A stretch of 64,000 nucleotides of DNA from Stutzerimonas stutzeri. GTDB lineage: Bacteria > Pseudomonadota > Gammaproteobacteria > Pseudomonadales > Pseudomonadaceae. This document shows, in pieces, positions 1-9,585 of the stretch. The stretch's first letter is position 1. Each line of letters begins with the position of its first letter. The DNA is taken from the NCBI RefSeq assembly GCF_013522825.1, contig NZ_JAAMQZ010000021.1:20300-84299 (forward strand), read 5' to 3'. The position numbers and the translations under genes were made by a program. The notes beneath the pieces were generated by a model that saw only the letters and a program-made list of their open reading frames with translations, was not told where the DNA came from and made no database searches.

Positions 1-1249
1 GCCACAATCCGTGATTGCCCATGTCTCGCAACAGCCAGCCCAAGGGTAGCGAAATCGCCACGGCCAGCAGCATGGCATTGCGCATTTCACGGGCGCGGGT
101 GGCGCCGATGAACAGTCCGTCGAGCAGATAGCTCCATACGGCCACCAGCGGCAGTGCGGCCAGGTAGGGCAGGTAGGCGATGGCCATTTCGCGCACGTCG
201 GGAATATCGGTCTGCAACTGGATGAACAACGGGCCGCCAAGCAGGAAGAACAGACCAAAAGCGAGGCTGGCCAGCAGCGACCAGCCACCGGAAACGGTGA
301 GGATGCGCCGCAGTTCGAGGCGGTTGCGTGCGCCAATGGCATGCCCGCTGAGTGCTTCGATGGCGTGGGCCAGGCCGTCCAGGGCATGGGCGGTGAGCAG
401 CAGGCCATTGAGCAGCAGGGCGTTGGCTGCGACGGTGGTGTCGCCCAGGCGCGTGCCCTGCACGGTGACGAGAAAGAACACCAGTTGCAGCGCCAGCGAA
501 CGCAGGAAAATGTCGCGGTTGACCGACATCAGCGGCTTCCAGTTGGTCCAGAGGCGCAGCGCCTGGCTGTCCAGCCGGCCCGGATGGCGCCGCAGGGCGC
601 CGCGGGTCAGGGTCAGCCCCACCAGAAGGCCGCTCCATTCGGCGATCACCGAGGCGCGTGCGGCACCGGCTACGCCCCATTCCAGTCCGAGGACGAACCA
701 GAGGTCCAGTGCGATGTTGATCAGGTTGGTGGTAAACAGGATCGCCAGGGGCGCGCGGGCATTCTGGGTGCCGAGAAACCAGCCGATCAGCGCCATGCTG
801 CCCAGCGCAGCCGGGAGACCGAACAGGCGCGTATGGAAGTACATCTGGGTCAGGCTGTCGAGCTCAGCCGAGGGCTGCATCAGTTGCAGGGCGAGCCCCT
901 TGAGCGGCAGCGCAACGACACTCAGCAGCAGGGCAAAACCAAGTGCCAGCAGCAGGCCCTGCAGCAGCACCTGGCGCAGGGTGCCGCCATCGTTGCGTCC
1001 AGTCGCCTGCGCCGCGAAGCCGGTGGTGCCCATGCGCAGGAAGCCCATCACCCAGACCAGCAGCGTATAGAGACTGCCGCCCACGGCGACCGAGGCCAGC
1101 TGATGGGCATGGGGCAGATGGCCGATCACCGCGCTGTCCACCAGCGCGACCAGCGGTACGGAAAGATTGGACAGAATCATCGGCGCAGCCAGCGCCCAGA
1201 CGCGTCGATGAGTGGGTGCGTGCCGCCAGGCAGCGAGCAGCCGGAACAT
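1..1249 (-). CDS. MATE family efflux transporter (DinF-like), truncated by window edge
   Basis: The reverse strand reads MFRLLAAWRHAPTHRRVWAL from the ATG at 1249 and stays open to base 1, so about 416 residues are visible and the C-terminus lies outside the window. Repeated hydrophobic segments fit the 12-helix MATE fold, which exports drugs or metabolites in exchange for Na+ or H+ at the inner membrane. The early segment PMILSNLSVPLVALVDSAVIG is typical of the DinF branch, where the first helix carries a conserved Pro and a later Asp. A long inverted repeat (1312-1423) lies behind the start codon. The substrate cannot be inferred. The family call is firm; the DinF subfamily is likely. Confidence 0.9.
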   Translation of the reverse strand, partial: MFRLLAAWRHAPTHRRVWALAAPMILSNLSVPLVALVDSAVIGHLPHAHQLASVAVGGSLYTLLVWVMGFLRMGTTGFAAQATGRNDGGTLRQVLLQGLLLALGFALLLSVVALPLKGLALQLMQPSAELDSLTQMYFHTRLFGLPAALGSMALIGWFLGTQNARAPLAILFTTNLINIALDLWFVLGLEWGVAGAARASVIAEWSGLLVGLTLTRGALRRHPGRLDSQALRLWTNWKPLMSVNRDIFLRSLALQLVFFLVTVQGTRLGDTTVAANALLLNGLLLTAHALDGLAHAIEALSGHAIGARNRLELRRILTVSGGWSLLASLAFGLFFLLGGPLFIQLQTDIPDVREMAIAYLPYLAALPLVAVWSYLLDGLFIGATRAREMRNAMLLAVAISLPLGWLLRDMGNHGLW

Positions 1250-1311
1250 TGCGGGCCTCCAGAACAGCCGGCCACTATACCGAAGCTCGCGGCTTGGCGC
1301 CGGGCGATCCT

Positions 1312-1423
1312 CGATAAAAGCGCTGGAGGCTGGAAGGCTGGAAGGCTGGACGAAATGCTTGGAGGGTATGCAGGCTCCGGTTGCTTCTCGTTCAGCCTTC
1401 AGCTTTCCAGCGCTCTTTTTTCG
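1312..1423. repeat. Long inverted repeat of the GCTGGAGGCTGG family, copy 1
   Basis: The left arm carries GATAAAAGCGCTGGAGGCTGG and further AGGCTGGA units. The right arm carries TTCAGCCTTCAGCTTTCCAG followed by CGCT and a T-run. The arms are largely complementary and could form a long hairpin ending in T residues. Related copies are at 44332, 46395 and 61528, with a half copy at 22517. Here it separates the MATE gene (start side) from the end of the 97-residue membrane protein gene, so it could act as that gene's terminator. Confidence 0.75.
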
Positions 1424-1468
1424 GCTCCTTGACGCGTCGTGCGATCATTCTGGAGCGTGTAGCTGCCG

Positions 1469-1762
1469 TCAGTGAATGAGCCAGCTCAGCAGCCACAGCC
1501 CGAGAAACAGCCAGATCAGCGCGGCGATGATCGAGCCCCTCAGCAGGGCGCGTAGCGCCGCCACCAGCAGCATCAGGCCGATGAACAGGGCGACCAGGCT
1601 GATCAGCGACTGGTCGATGCCCAGGGTGCGCGACAGGCCTTCCAGAAAGTTGCTTCCGGCGCCAGCCAGAAAGCCGAAAATGCCACTCAGGACGTCGACG
1701 ATATAACGAATCACGGTGCCGAGCGCCTCGCCCAGCCATTCGAAAAAGCCTTCCACCCGCAT
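1469..1762 (-). CDS. Small inner-membrane protein of unknown function
   Basis: This 97-residue protein starts MRVEGFFEWLGEALG. It contains a moderately hydrophobic first half (about residues 15-40) and two clearly hydrophobic stretches (about 54-70 and 77-95) ending in WLIH. I do not recognise a named family; similar short membrane proteins occur in pseudomonads. The start follows an AGGAGAGT-like ribosome site on the reverse strand. It is transcribed alone, away from the downstream YjiK-like gene. It is probably real because length, start signal and hydrophobic pattern agree, and the overlapping frames are not better. No function is proposed. Confidence 0.65.
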   Translation of the reverse strand: MRVEGFFEWLGEALGTVIRYIVDVLSGIFGFLAGAGSNFLEGLSRTLGIDQSLISLVALFIGLMLLVAALRALLRGSIIAALIWLFLGLWLLSWLIH

Positions 1763-1951
1763 ATTACTCTCCTGTTGCGCACTCGCATGGCTGCTGGGGA
1801 TTGGGCTGTCAATCCGGCTGGCAGTTCCCGTCGTCGTGTTGAACCTGAATGCAATCGACCGGTCAACGCAGGACTATATGATGATGAGAATGCAATGCAG
1901 TTGTAATGTTTTCCGGTTAACCTGTTCGCCTTCCTGCTCATGAGATAAACC

Positions 1952-2887
1952 ATGCCGATCCATACTGGGGTACGTTCTTCAGGGCTTGCCGGGGGACGCC
2001 CGAAACTGTGGGCGCTGGGCCTGCTGACCGCTGGCCTGTTCTATGCCGCCTCCGTGATGCACCTGGATGAGCGCGCCTTTTATAGCCTCAAGTCCGCCTG
2101 GCATGAAAACAGCTGGGAAGCACGCAGTTTGTGGCTGCCCGAGTATGAAGTGCGGGTCGATGCGCTGCCGGTTGCATCGGTCGCCAACAACCTCTCCGGG
2201 CTGACGTTCGATGAGCGTCGCAACCATCTCTGGGCGGTGGTGAACAATCCCGAGGAACTGATCGCCCTGGACAGGGATGGAACATTCCTTGCGCGTTATC
2301 CCTTGCACGGCTTCGAGGATGTCGAAGGTATCACCTATCTGGGTGACGATCTGCTGGTGCTGGCCGAAGAGCGCAGCCAGTCGCTGGTGATCGTTCCGGT
2401 GCCGGAAGCTCCCGGCGCGCTCCAGCGCGGGGACTACGCATCGGTCACGCTGGCGCTGGGTGATGGGGAAAACAGTGGTTTCGAGGGTGTTGGCTATGAT
2501 CGGCGCGCGGATCGGCTGTTCGTGGTCAAGGAGCATTCACCGCGCAAGCTCTACGAGATCCAGGGCATCAAGGCCAGCCTGAGCGGCCAGATGAACCTGA
2601 AGGTCATCGACCGTGAAGCCTGGATCGAGGACAAGGACATGGCCAGCGATCTGGCCTCCGTGCATTTCGACGAGCGCACCGGGCATCTGGTGTTGCTCAG
2701 CGAGGAAGCGAAGATGCTGATGGAACTGGACGCCAACGGCAAGCTGGTCAGCTTTCGCTCGTTGTGGCGCGGGTTTGCCGGGCTCGAGAACAGCGTGCCT
2801 CAGGCCGAAGGGGTGACCTTCGATGCGCGTGGCGATCTGTATCTGGTCAGCGAGCCCAATCTTTTCTACGCCTTCGAGCGCAAATAA
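1952..2887 (+). CDS. SdiA-regulated/YjiK-like beta-propeller protein
   Basis: This 311-residue protein has one N-terminal hydrophobic anchor (about residues 18-36) and then a repeat-rich domain with segments such as NNLSGLTFDERRNHLWAVVN, EDVEGITYLGDDLLVLAEE and QAEGVTFDARGDLYLVSEP. These G-[LIV]-[ST/TF]-[YF]-D motifs recur at blade-like intervals, as expected for the SdiA-regulated (YjiK) family, a predicted periplasmic beta-propeller related to esterase-like/phytase-like folds. The family has no settled function. The ATG at 1952 directly follows GATAAACC, a weak ribosome site. It is monocistronic, and its end faces the DUF4136 gene. Confidence 0.85.
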   Translation: MPIHTGVRSSGLAGGRPKLWALGLLTAGLFYAASVMHLDERAFYSLKSAWHENSWEARSLWLPEYEVRVDALPVASVANNLSGLTFDERRNHLWAVVNNPEELIALDRDGTFLARYPLHGFEDVEGITYLGDDLLVLAEERSQSLVIVPVPEAPGALQRGDYASVTLALGDGENSGFEGVGYDRRADRLFVVKEHSPRKLYEIQGIKASLSGQMNLKVIDREAWIEDKDMASDLASVHFDERTGHLVLLSEEAKMLMELDANGKLVSFRSLWRGFAGLENSVPQAEGVTFDARGDLYLVSEPNLFYAFERK

Positions 2888-2901
2888 CAGCTGACCGCGC
2901 T

Positions 2902-3462
2902 TTATCGCGGCGGATACTGCGCGAGCACGCGGGCGACGGCTTCACGCAGCATGTCGGCGCGCTCCTGCGGGCCGCCCGGATTGCTGCGCAGCGTCTGTTC
3001 GGTGCTGCCGCGCCATATCAGCTTGCCGTCGTTGGCGTCGTAGAAGTCGATCTGCAGGGTGCCGACCTGATAGTGGATGGTACGGGTGTCGGTATACATC
3101 GGCCCGCCCCAGAAACCATGCCATGGGCTGCCCCAGGCGCCCATCGACGTCGAGCTGTATTGCTGGGTGCGCTGCTCGACAATGAACCAGGCCTGCACCC
3201 GCACATCCGCGTCGCTGCCGGCCTGTGCCTGGCGCAAACCACGCTGGTCGAGTTGTTCGCTGACAGCGCTGCGGATGCGTTGCTCGGTGAGGTCGCTCTG
3301 GATGCGTGGATCATCCGGACGGTACTGCAGGCCCGGCTCCTGCCAGTCCCAACTGCGATAGACGGAGTAATCGCGCTGCGGATCGAAGTCGCGTTGCACC
3401 TGGGGGCTCTGGCAGGCAGCCAGCAGTACCAGCAGGGGAAGCATCATCACTGTGCGGAGCAT
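2902..3462 (-). CDS. DUF4136 lipoprotein (first of a tandem pair)
   Basis: The protein has 186 residues from the ATG at 3462, chosen because GGAGATATCGAT precedes it and because the sequence then begins with a lipoprotein signal, MLRTVMMLPLLVLLAAC, with lipidated Cys17. The mature part has the DUF4136 pattern DFDPQRDYSVYRSWDW near the N-terminus, then an ELDQRGLRQA region and a C-terminal IDFYDANDGKLIWRG strand followed by an amphipathic helix ending LAQYPPR. It is probably outer-membrane anchored. It is the downstream partner of the paralogue at 3491-4099, 28 bp away, and the two likely form one operon. The role is unknown. Confidence 0.87.
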   Translation of the reverse strand: MLRTVMMLPLLVLLAACQSPQVQRDFDPQRDYSVYRSWDWQEPGLQYRPDDPRIQSDLTEQRIRSAVSEQLDQRGLRQAQAGSDADVRVQAWFIVEQRTQQYSSTSMGAWGSPWHGFWGGPMYTDTRTIHYQVGTLQIDFYDANDGKLIWRGSTEQTLRSNPGGPQERADMLREAVARVLAQYPPR

Positions 3463-3490
3463 ATCGATATCTCCTCGGTGGTCGCCGTGA

Positions 3491-4099
3491 TCAGTTCGGC
3501 GGATAGTCTGCCAGCGCACGATTGATCGCGTCGCGGGCGGCATTCTTGCGTTCGGCCTGTTTGCCAGCGCTCCGGGATTCGGCACGGTTGCTCCAGACGG
3601 ACTGGCCGGAGGCGGTATCGAACATCTCGATGCGTACCGACATCACCTCTTCCTCGTAATTGCGCACGACGGGTACGCTGGTTCCAACGCCGTAGCCGGT
3701 GCCGTATCCATAGCCACCACCATAGCGCCCCACGCCGACGCGGGGACCGTAATCATCATAAACCTGTCGCACCCGTGTCTGCAGGGTGGCGCTGGCGCTG
3801 ATCTGCACATCGCCTCGGGCGCCGCCCGGCACCGGGCGCAGGCCGCGCTGATCGAGCGCGCCGGCAACCATCTCCTGCAGTTCTTCACCGCTAAGCGAGG
3901 CCGCGCCAGCGGGCGGCGTGCGCCAGCTCCAGCTCTGGTAAGCGGAAAAATCCCGTGGCGTGGCCGGGTAGATGGGCGACTGGATCTGCTCGACGGGTGG
4001 CGCCGGCGGTATCGGTGCGGATTCGCCGGTATAGGGGTTGCCGCTCTGGCAGGCCGCGAGACCCAGGCAGAGCAGGGATAACGCTGTACGCTTGAGCAT
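3491..4099 (-). CDS. DUF4136 lipoprotein (second of a tandem pair)
   Basis: This 202-residue protein begins MLKRTALSLLCLGLAAC, a clear lipoprotein signal with Cys17. The mature domain repeats the features of its neighbour: DFSAYQSWSWRTPP, LDQRGLRPVPG, RIEMFDTASGQSVWSNR and a final RALADYPPN. It differs in having a Gly/Tyr-rich insertion around residues 119-140 (RYGGGYGYGTGYGVG) before the last strands. The start is supported by GGAGGCATCG on the reverse strand. The two genes clearly arose by duplication. The insertion is low-complexity and may be a surface loop; no function is known for either paralogue. Confidence 0.87.
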   Translation of the reverse strand: MLKRTALSLLCLGLAACQSGNPYTGESAPIPPAPPVEQIQSPIYPATPRDFSAYQSWSWRTPPAGAASLSGEELQEMVAGALDQRGLRPVPGGARGDVQISASATLQTRVRQVYDDYGPRVGVGRYGGGYGYGTGYGVGTSVPVVRNYEEEVMSVRIEMFDTASGQSVWSNRAESRSAGKQAERKNAARDAINRALADYPPN

Positions 4100-4121
4100 C
4101 GATGCCTCCTCAGCCGTTGTT

Positions 4122-4261
4122 TAGCAGGCCGCTGAAAACTACCTGCGTTGGCAATACGTCGTTAAAAACAGCCTCGTCTTGCCTGCCTCGGCTCGGGCTT
4201 CCTGCTTCGCCCTATCTCCTGCATCCATGCAGTCGTCGCCTACGTTTTCAACGGCCTGCTA
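4122..4261. repeat. MITE-like element with AGCAGGCCGnTGAAAA terminal inverted repeats, copy 1
   Basis: The ends are TAGCAGGCCGCTGAAAAC and GTTTTCAACGGCCTGCTA, near-perfect inverted copies bounded by TA on both sides. Inside, the left part CTACCTGCGTTGGCAATAC and CGTTAAAAACAGCCTC is shared with the copy at 50447-50592; the middle differs. No reading frame is present. The last three bases supply the TAG stop codon of the CmoM-like gene. Confidence 0.75.
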
Positions 4262-5008
4262 GCGTGGTCGACACAGCCAGTGCAGGTAGCGCCCCAGGCC
4301 GGCAAAGGCCGGGTGGCGGCGATAGGCTAGTTCCATTTCCAGCAGTTCCTGTTGCGCGGCGCGTGTCTGGAATTCGTGCGGCATGTAGTCATGGAAAACC
4401 CGCACGCCACTGCTGATTTCGACCCGCCACTCAGACTCAAGTTGCGCCGCTAGTTCACGCGGGTCAAGCGGGCGTTGTGGAGTCAGGCTCTGGCGTTCGC
4501 CGGCGAAGTCCTGGCGGCGCAGCTTCTTGAAATGGCCCTTGAGCAGGTTGCGATAGATCAGTGCGTCGCGGTTGTAGAAGGCCAGCGACAGCCAGCCATC
4601 GGTGGTGACCAGGCGATGCAGCACCGGCAGGATCGCCTCGGGCTCGGCCAGCCATTCCAGCACGGCGTGGCAGATCAGCAGATCGAAGCGACCCTCGACA
4701 TGCTGCTCCACGTCCTGCCAGGGCGTCTGGATAAAGGTGGCCGACTGGCCGGCGCTGGCGAAGCGCTCGCGGGCGCCAGCGAGCATCGGCTCGGCCGGTT
4801 CGGCAAGTGTGACCTCATGGCCCTGCTGCGCCAGCCAGAGGCTCATATGTCCAAGCCCGGCGCCGATATCCAGCACTCGCAACGGGCGTTGCGGCAGCGC
4901 TTCGGCAAGGTCGGCCTGCAGCACGGCCAGCCGGACCGCGCCCTTGGTGCCGCCATAGATCTTTTCGGCGAAGCGCGTGGCCAGTTCGTCGAAATGACGG
5001 TCGCTCAT
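4259..5008 (-). CDS. cmoM: SAM-dependent methyltransferase, CmoM-like (tRNA cmo5U methylation)
   Basis: This 249-residue class I methyltransferase begins MSDRHFDELATRFAEKIYGG. It has the SAM motif I VLDIGAGLGHMSLWLA near residues 44-60, the motif II-like acidic end TLAEPAEPML, and DLLICHAVLEWL around residue 108. The E. coli CmoM (SmtA) family shares the start FD..A..FA..IY...KG and methylates carboxymethoxyuridine at the wobble position of tRNA. The ATG at 5008 overlaps the stop of the upstream MazG-like gene (ATGA), so translation is coupled. The stop codon TAG is contributed by the repeat element at 4122-4261. The assignment is good by motif, without alignment. Confidence 0.85.
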   Translation of the reverse strand: MSDRHFDELATRFAEKIYGGTKGAVRLAVLQADLAEALPQRPLRVLDIGAGLGHMSLWLAQQGHEVTLAEPAEPMLAGARERFASAGQSATFIQTPWQDVEQHVEGRFDLLICHAVLEWLAEPEAILPVLHRLVTTDGWLSLAFYNRDALIYRNLLKGHFKKLRRQDFAGERQSLTPQRPLDPRELAAQLESEWRVEISSGVRVFHDYMPHEFQTRAAQQELLEMELAYRRHPAFAGLGRYLHWLCRPR

Positions 5009-5310
5009 CGCACGAAGCGCCGCTCGTTGTCGGCCAGCTTGGCCAGCAGCGCCTGTTCCATATCGATGCCCAGCTCGCCACACATCAGCAAGAGGTACAT
5101 CAGTATGTCGCCGACTTCCTGCCCGGCGTGTTCCAGCTTCTCGGCAGGCAGCCGACGGGACTCGTCCTCCGTGAGCCACTGGAAGATTTCCACCAGCTCC
5201 GACATCTCCACGCTGGCAGCCATGGCCAGGTTCTTCGGACTGTGAAAACGTTGCCAGTCGTTGTGGTCACGGATGGCATGCAGGCGCTGGATGATGGCTT
5301 CGATATTCAT
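5005..5310 (-). CDS. MazG-like nucleotide pyrophosphohydrolase
   Basis: This protein of 101 residues begins MNIEAIIQRLHAIRDHNDW. The alpha-helical MazG metal site is visible as E35-x2-E38 (EMSELVEIFQW) and E65-x2-D68 (QEVGDILMYLL). Such single-domain all-alpha NTP pyrophosphatases hydrolyse dNTPs such as dCTP or modified nucleotides to the monophosphate. The ATG at 5310 is preferred over one two codons upstream because AGG lies 7 bases before it. It overlaps the methyltransferase start by four bases. The gene pair may reflect nucleotide or tRNA quality control, but that is inference. Confidence 0.85.
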   Translation of the reverse strand: MNIEAIIQRLHAIRDHNDWQRFHSPKNLAMAASVEMSELVEIFQWLTEDESRRLPAEKLEHAGQEVGDILMYLLLMCGELGIDMEQALLAKLADNERRFVR

Positions 5311-5340
5311 GTGCATGCCTGTGGCAAAGATAAGGTTGTC

Positions 5341-5559
5341 GTAGGTCGGATTAGCCGAAGGCGTAATCCGACGATTCGAAGGCGTAATCCGATGAAGCGG
5401 GTTGGCCCACGCGCGGGTTGCAGGCCTTTGCAACGTCTGATCGTTCGCTCGTCGGGTCGGTGAAGCGTGACCCGACCTACAAGGCTAATCCAACCTACGG
5501 AAGCCGTAGCCTGGATTAGCCGAAGGCGTAATCCGGGTATCCGAAGACGTAATCCGACG
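5341..5559. repeat. Cluster of GGATTA-C-GCC hairpin repeats
   Basis: This intergenic stretch upstream of the MazG-like gene and downstream of prfC has GGATTAGCCGAAGGCGTAATCC (arms GGATTA/TAATCC and GCC/GGC with a bulged base), partial repeats GAAGGCGTAATCC, the companion hairpin GTCGGGTCGGTGAAGCGTGACCCGAC, and another full copy near 5514-5535. The same modules recur at 15917, 22460, 25263, 46509 and 62689. No gene is seen here. Confidence 0.8.
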
Positions 5560-5580
5560 GTGCGTCCGTGCCAGGGCGAA

Positions 5581-7164
<1,584 letters not shown>

Positions 7165-7234
7165 GGAAGGCAAACCCTGCTTTTGGCAAAACGGAAAAGC
7201 CGCCGATTATACGCGAGTCGTATTTGCCGGTCTT

Positions 7235-7290
7235 GCAGGGTCGAACGTGTTCGCGTTTTTCGGACGGTGGTCGAATGAATTCGACCCTGC
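7235..7290. repeat. Perfect 11-bp inverted repeat around a 34-nt spacer
   Basis: GCAGGGTCGAA (7235-7245) and TTCGACCCTGC (7280-7290) are exact reverse complements. They lie just upstream of prfC on its strand and just before another hairpin. They could be a structured 5' leader of prfC, part of a terminator, or a REP relic. Confidence 0.6.
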
Positions 7291-7297
7291 GGTGGCA

Positions 7298-7323
7298 AGT
7301 GGCTTGCCGGCTGGCAAGCCACT
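7298..7323. terminator. Perfect 11-bp hairpin after the TonB receptor gene
   Basis: AGTGGCTTGCC (7298-7308), loop GGCT, GGCAAGCCACT (7313-7323). It begins 10 bases beyond the receptor stop codon on the reverse strand, so it is placed like a 3' terminator or mRNA-protecting hairpin. There is no T-run after it, so intrinsic termination is uncertain. Confidence 0.5.
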
Positions 7324-7333
7324 CGCTGAACCG

Positions 7334-9460
7334 TCAGAAGTTGAACGTCACGCCCGCCAGCACCGAGCGCGGCGCGCCGGGGCGGATGCCTTCCTGAATG
7401 TCGGCGATGTAGAGCTTGTCGGTCAGGTTGCGGCCCTGGACCCAGAGTGTGGTGTCCAGGCGAGTGGGCAGCTTGTAGCTGGCGCGGGCCGAGAGCAGGG
7501 TGTGGCTGGGTACGCGACCGGCATCCTCCTCGTCGCCGCTGGCGGTGATCGGCCGGGTGTTCTCGATATCGGTATAGAAGGCGCCGAAGTGGCTGACGGT
7601 GGCGCTCAGGTGCCAGCCGGCGGTGTGCTCCAGGCCCAGGGTCAGGCTGCCGGAATAGCGGGGTATCTCGGGTACGTCATTGCCTTTGAGCGGACCATCG
7701 CTGAATTTCGCGTTGGTGTAGTTCATCGCGGCTTCGGCAAAGACGTTCAGCGGCGAGTCGTACCAGGCCCAGGAGTCCACGCGCGCGCCCAGATCCAGGC
7801 CGTAGACCCGCGAGTCGGCGGCGTTGATGAAACGGGCATCGCCGAAGCTGTCGACCTCTGCGCGGATCAGCGTGTCCTCGATGCGGTTGTAGAACAACGC
7901 CATGTCGAGGCTGACACCCTTGATTGCATTGGTGCGCAGGCCGATCTGGCTGTTGATGCCGGTTTCCGGGGTCAGCGGGAATTCGTCGCTGCGGGCCGAG
8001 GCCGGCGCATAGCCGCGATGGATACCGGCGTAGATCTCGCTGCTGTCGAAGCCGCTGTAGAGCAGGCTGATGCCCGGCAGCAGCAGGGTATTGCTGTCCT
8101 TCCTGGTGGTGCCTTCATCGGCGCTGCCGGGGCGGAAGTTGGTCTTGTTGTACTGGTTGAAGGTCTCGAAGCGCAGGCCGGGGGTGATGGCCCAGTCGCC
8201 CCAGTTCAGGGTGTTCTGGGCGAAGGCGGAAATGGCCTCGGCATCGTAGGTCATCAGGCGGCCATCGCGGGTGTAGCCGTCTTCGCCGGCATGGGCATAG
8301 ACCTCGCCACGGTTGCCTTCCTTGAGTGCCTCGCCAGGGCGGCCCACCGGACGGCGGTCAGCGAAGCGGTGCTTCTCGTAGCGAATGCCGGTCTGGATGC
8401 GGTGGTCGAAACCGAGCGCGGAAATGCCGCCGATGTCCAGGCGGCTGTCCAGGCCCAGGGTGTGGTAGCGGCGGTCACGGCCTTCCATCACGCCGCCTTC
8501 CTCGGGTGAGGTGCCGCGGGTCTGGAAGCGCGGGCGGTCCAGTTCGGTGGCGAAGACTTTCGAGGACAGGCGCACGTCGTCGCTGATCTGGAAGTTGTGG
8601 GTCAGATCGAGCTTATAGTAGTCCACCGAAATGTTGTTGAACTCGCGACCTTCGTCCAGGCGTTTCTTGCCGCGCGGGTCTTCACGGTACTGCTGCAGCG
8701 AGAGGTTGCTTTCATCGTAGCCCTGGGAGCGCTCGCGGAAATAGGTGGCCGAGGCGGCGAGTTGGTGGTTGTCGTTGAGCTGCCATTCGAGGCCGCCGTA
8801 GAAGTCGTCGAACTCGTGCTCTTCCACGTCGAAGGTACCATCCCCTTCACGGCCGGTGTAGGCGAACACCATGCCCAGGCTGCCTTCGGTGCGCCGGTGC
8901 ATGACGTGCTGCAGCTGGCTGTTCTGGTTGCCGCCGGCCAGCTCCACGCGGGTTTCGGGCGTGTCGCTGGGGCGCAGGTTGCGGAAGTTGATGATGCCGT
9001 GGTTGTTCAGCGGGCCGTGGATGATCTGGCCGGCCCCCTTGAGCACCTCGACCTGCTCCAGGCGCTGCATCGGCGGCGTGTAGTGCGCACCGGAGTCGAG
9101 ATAGGCGCTGTTGTTGATGGGGGTGCCGTCTTCGAGCAGCAGCACCTTGCGCGAGCGCCGTGGTGGGGCGCCGCGCACGCCGATGCCCGAGCGCAGGCCG
9201 AGCACGTCATCGTCGATGGTGCGCACGCCGGGCACGAAATCCAGCGCGTCGTGCAGGCTGTAGGGCTTGTAGGTGTCGATGGTTTCCCTAGGCAGCAGGC
9301 TGGCTGCGCCGGGCATTCCCTGAACATTTTCAGGAACCAGGCTGCGTACGTCGAGGCTGGGCAGTTCCAGAGGCGCGGCGTCCTGCTGGGCGACTGCAAG
9401 GGCAGGCATGCACATCAGCAGAGACAGCTGAACAAGCGTCGGATAGGGGCGGGAGCTCAT
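7334..9460 (-). CDS. TonB-dependent outer-membrane receptor, FecA-like, without signalling domain
   Basis: This 708-residue protein starts at the ATG at 9460, which gives a signal peptide MSSRPYPTLVQLSLLMCMPA ending LAVA, then a short TonB-box region (LPSLDVRSL). The plug domain contains LHDALDFVPGVRTID, GIGVRGAPPRRSRKVLLLED, LEQVEVLKGAGQIIHGP and INFRNLRP; the beta barrel follows and ends in Phe (GVTFNF), as outer-membrane barrels do. The plug resembles FecA-type ferric citrate receptors, but there is no N-terminal STN signalling domain and no fecI/fecR genes are nearby. The ligand is probably a ferric chelate. A Fur-like site overlaps the start and a palindrome pair lies upstream. Confidence 0.9.
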   Translation of the reverse strand: MSSRPYPTLVQLSLLMCMPALAVAQQDAAPLELPSLDVRSLVPENVQGMPGAASLLPRETIDTYKPYSLHDALDFVPGVRTIDDDVLGLRSGIGVRGAPPRRSRKVLLLEDGTPINNSAYLDSGAHYTPPMQRLEQVEVLKGAGQIIHGPLNNHGIINFRNLRPSDTPETRVELAGGNQNSQLQHVMHRRTEGSLGMVFAYTGREGDGTFDVEEHEFDDFYGGLEWQLNDNHQLAASATYFRERSQGYDESNLSLQQYREDPRGKKRLDEGREFNNISVDYYKLDLTHNFQISDDVRLSSKVFATELDRPRFQTRGTSPEEGGVMEGRDRRYHTLGLDSRLDIGGISALGFDHRIQTGIRYEKHRFADRRPVGRPGEALKEGNRGEVYAHAGEDGYTRDGRLMTYDAEAISAFAQNTLNWGDWAITPGLRFETFNQYNKTNFRPGSADEGTTRKDSNTLLLPGISLLYSGFDSSEIYAGIHRGYAPASARSDEFPLTPETGINSQIGLRTNAIKGVSLDMALFYNRIEDTLIRAEVDSFGDARFINAADSRVYGLDLGARVDSWAWYDSPLNVFAEAAMNYTNAKFSDGPLKGNDVPEIPRYSGSLTLGLEHTAGWHLSATVSHFGAFYTDIENTRPITASGDEEDAGRVPSHTLLSARASYKLPTRLDTTLWVQGRNLTDKLYIADIQEGIRPGAPRSVLAGVTFNF

Positions 9461-9471
9461 AATTGTTATGT
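9457..9471 (-). promoter_or_regulatory. Fur-box-like sequence at the receptor start
   Basis: TCATAATTGTTATGT matches the 7-1-7 Fur consensus TGATAATnATTATCA at 10 of 14 positions. It overlaps the start codon region of the FecA-like receptor, within reach of the candidate promoter at 9549-9578. This is a by-eye match only. Confidence 0.35.
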
Positions 9472-9548
9472 CCTTGGTGGGCAGCTTTTTCGCGACCCAT
9501 GGTCGATCAGCCGACGGGTGCCGGGAACTGACCGATGGCTCCATTGGT

Positions 9549-9578
9549 TTAATACTTTTGTTGGGCTTCGTTGGTGAA
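9549..9578 (-). promoter_or_regulatory. Candidate sigma-70 promoter for the FecA-like receptor
   Basis: On the reverse strand TTCACC (9578-9573) and TATTAA (9554-9549) are separated by 18 bases, about 90 bp upstream of the receptor start. Both hexamers match consensus at four positions, so the promoter is weak on its own and may need an activator. Confidence 0.35.
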
Positions 9579-9585
9579 CGCTCGC

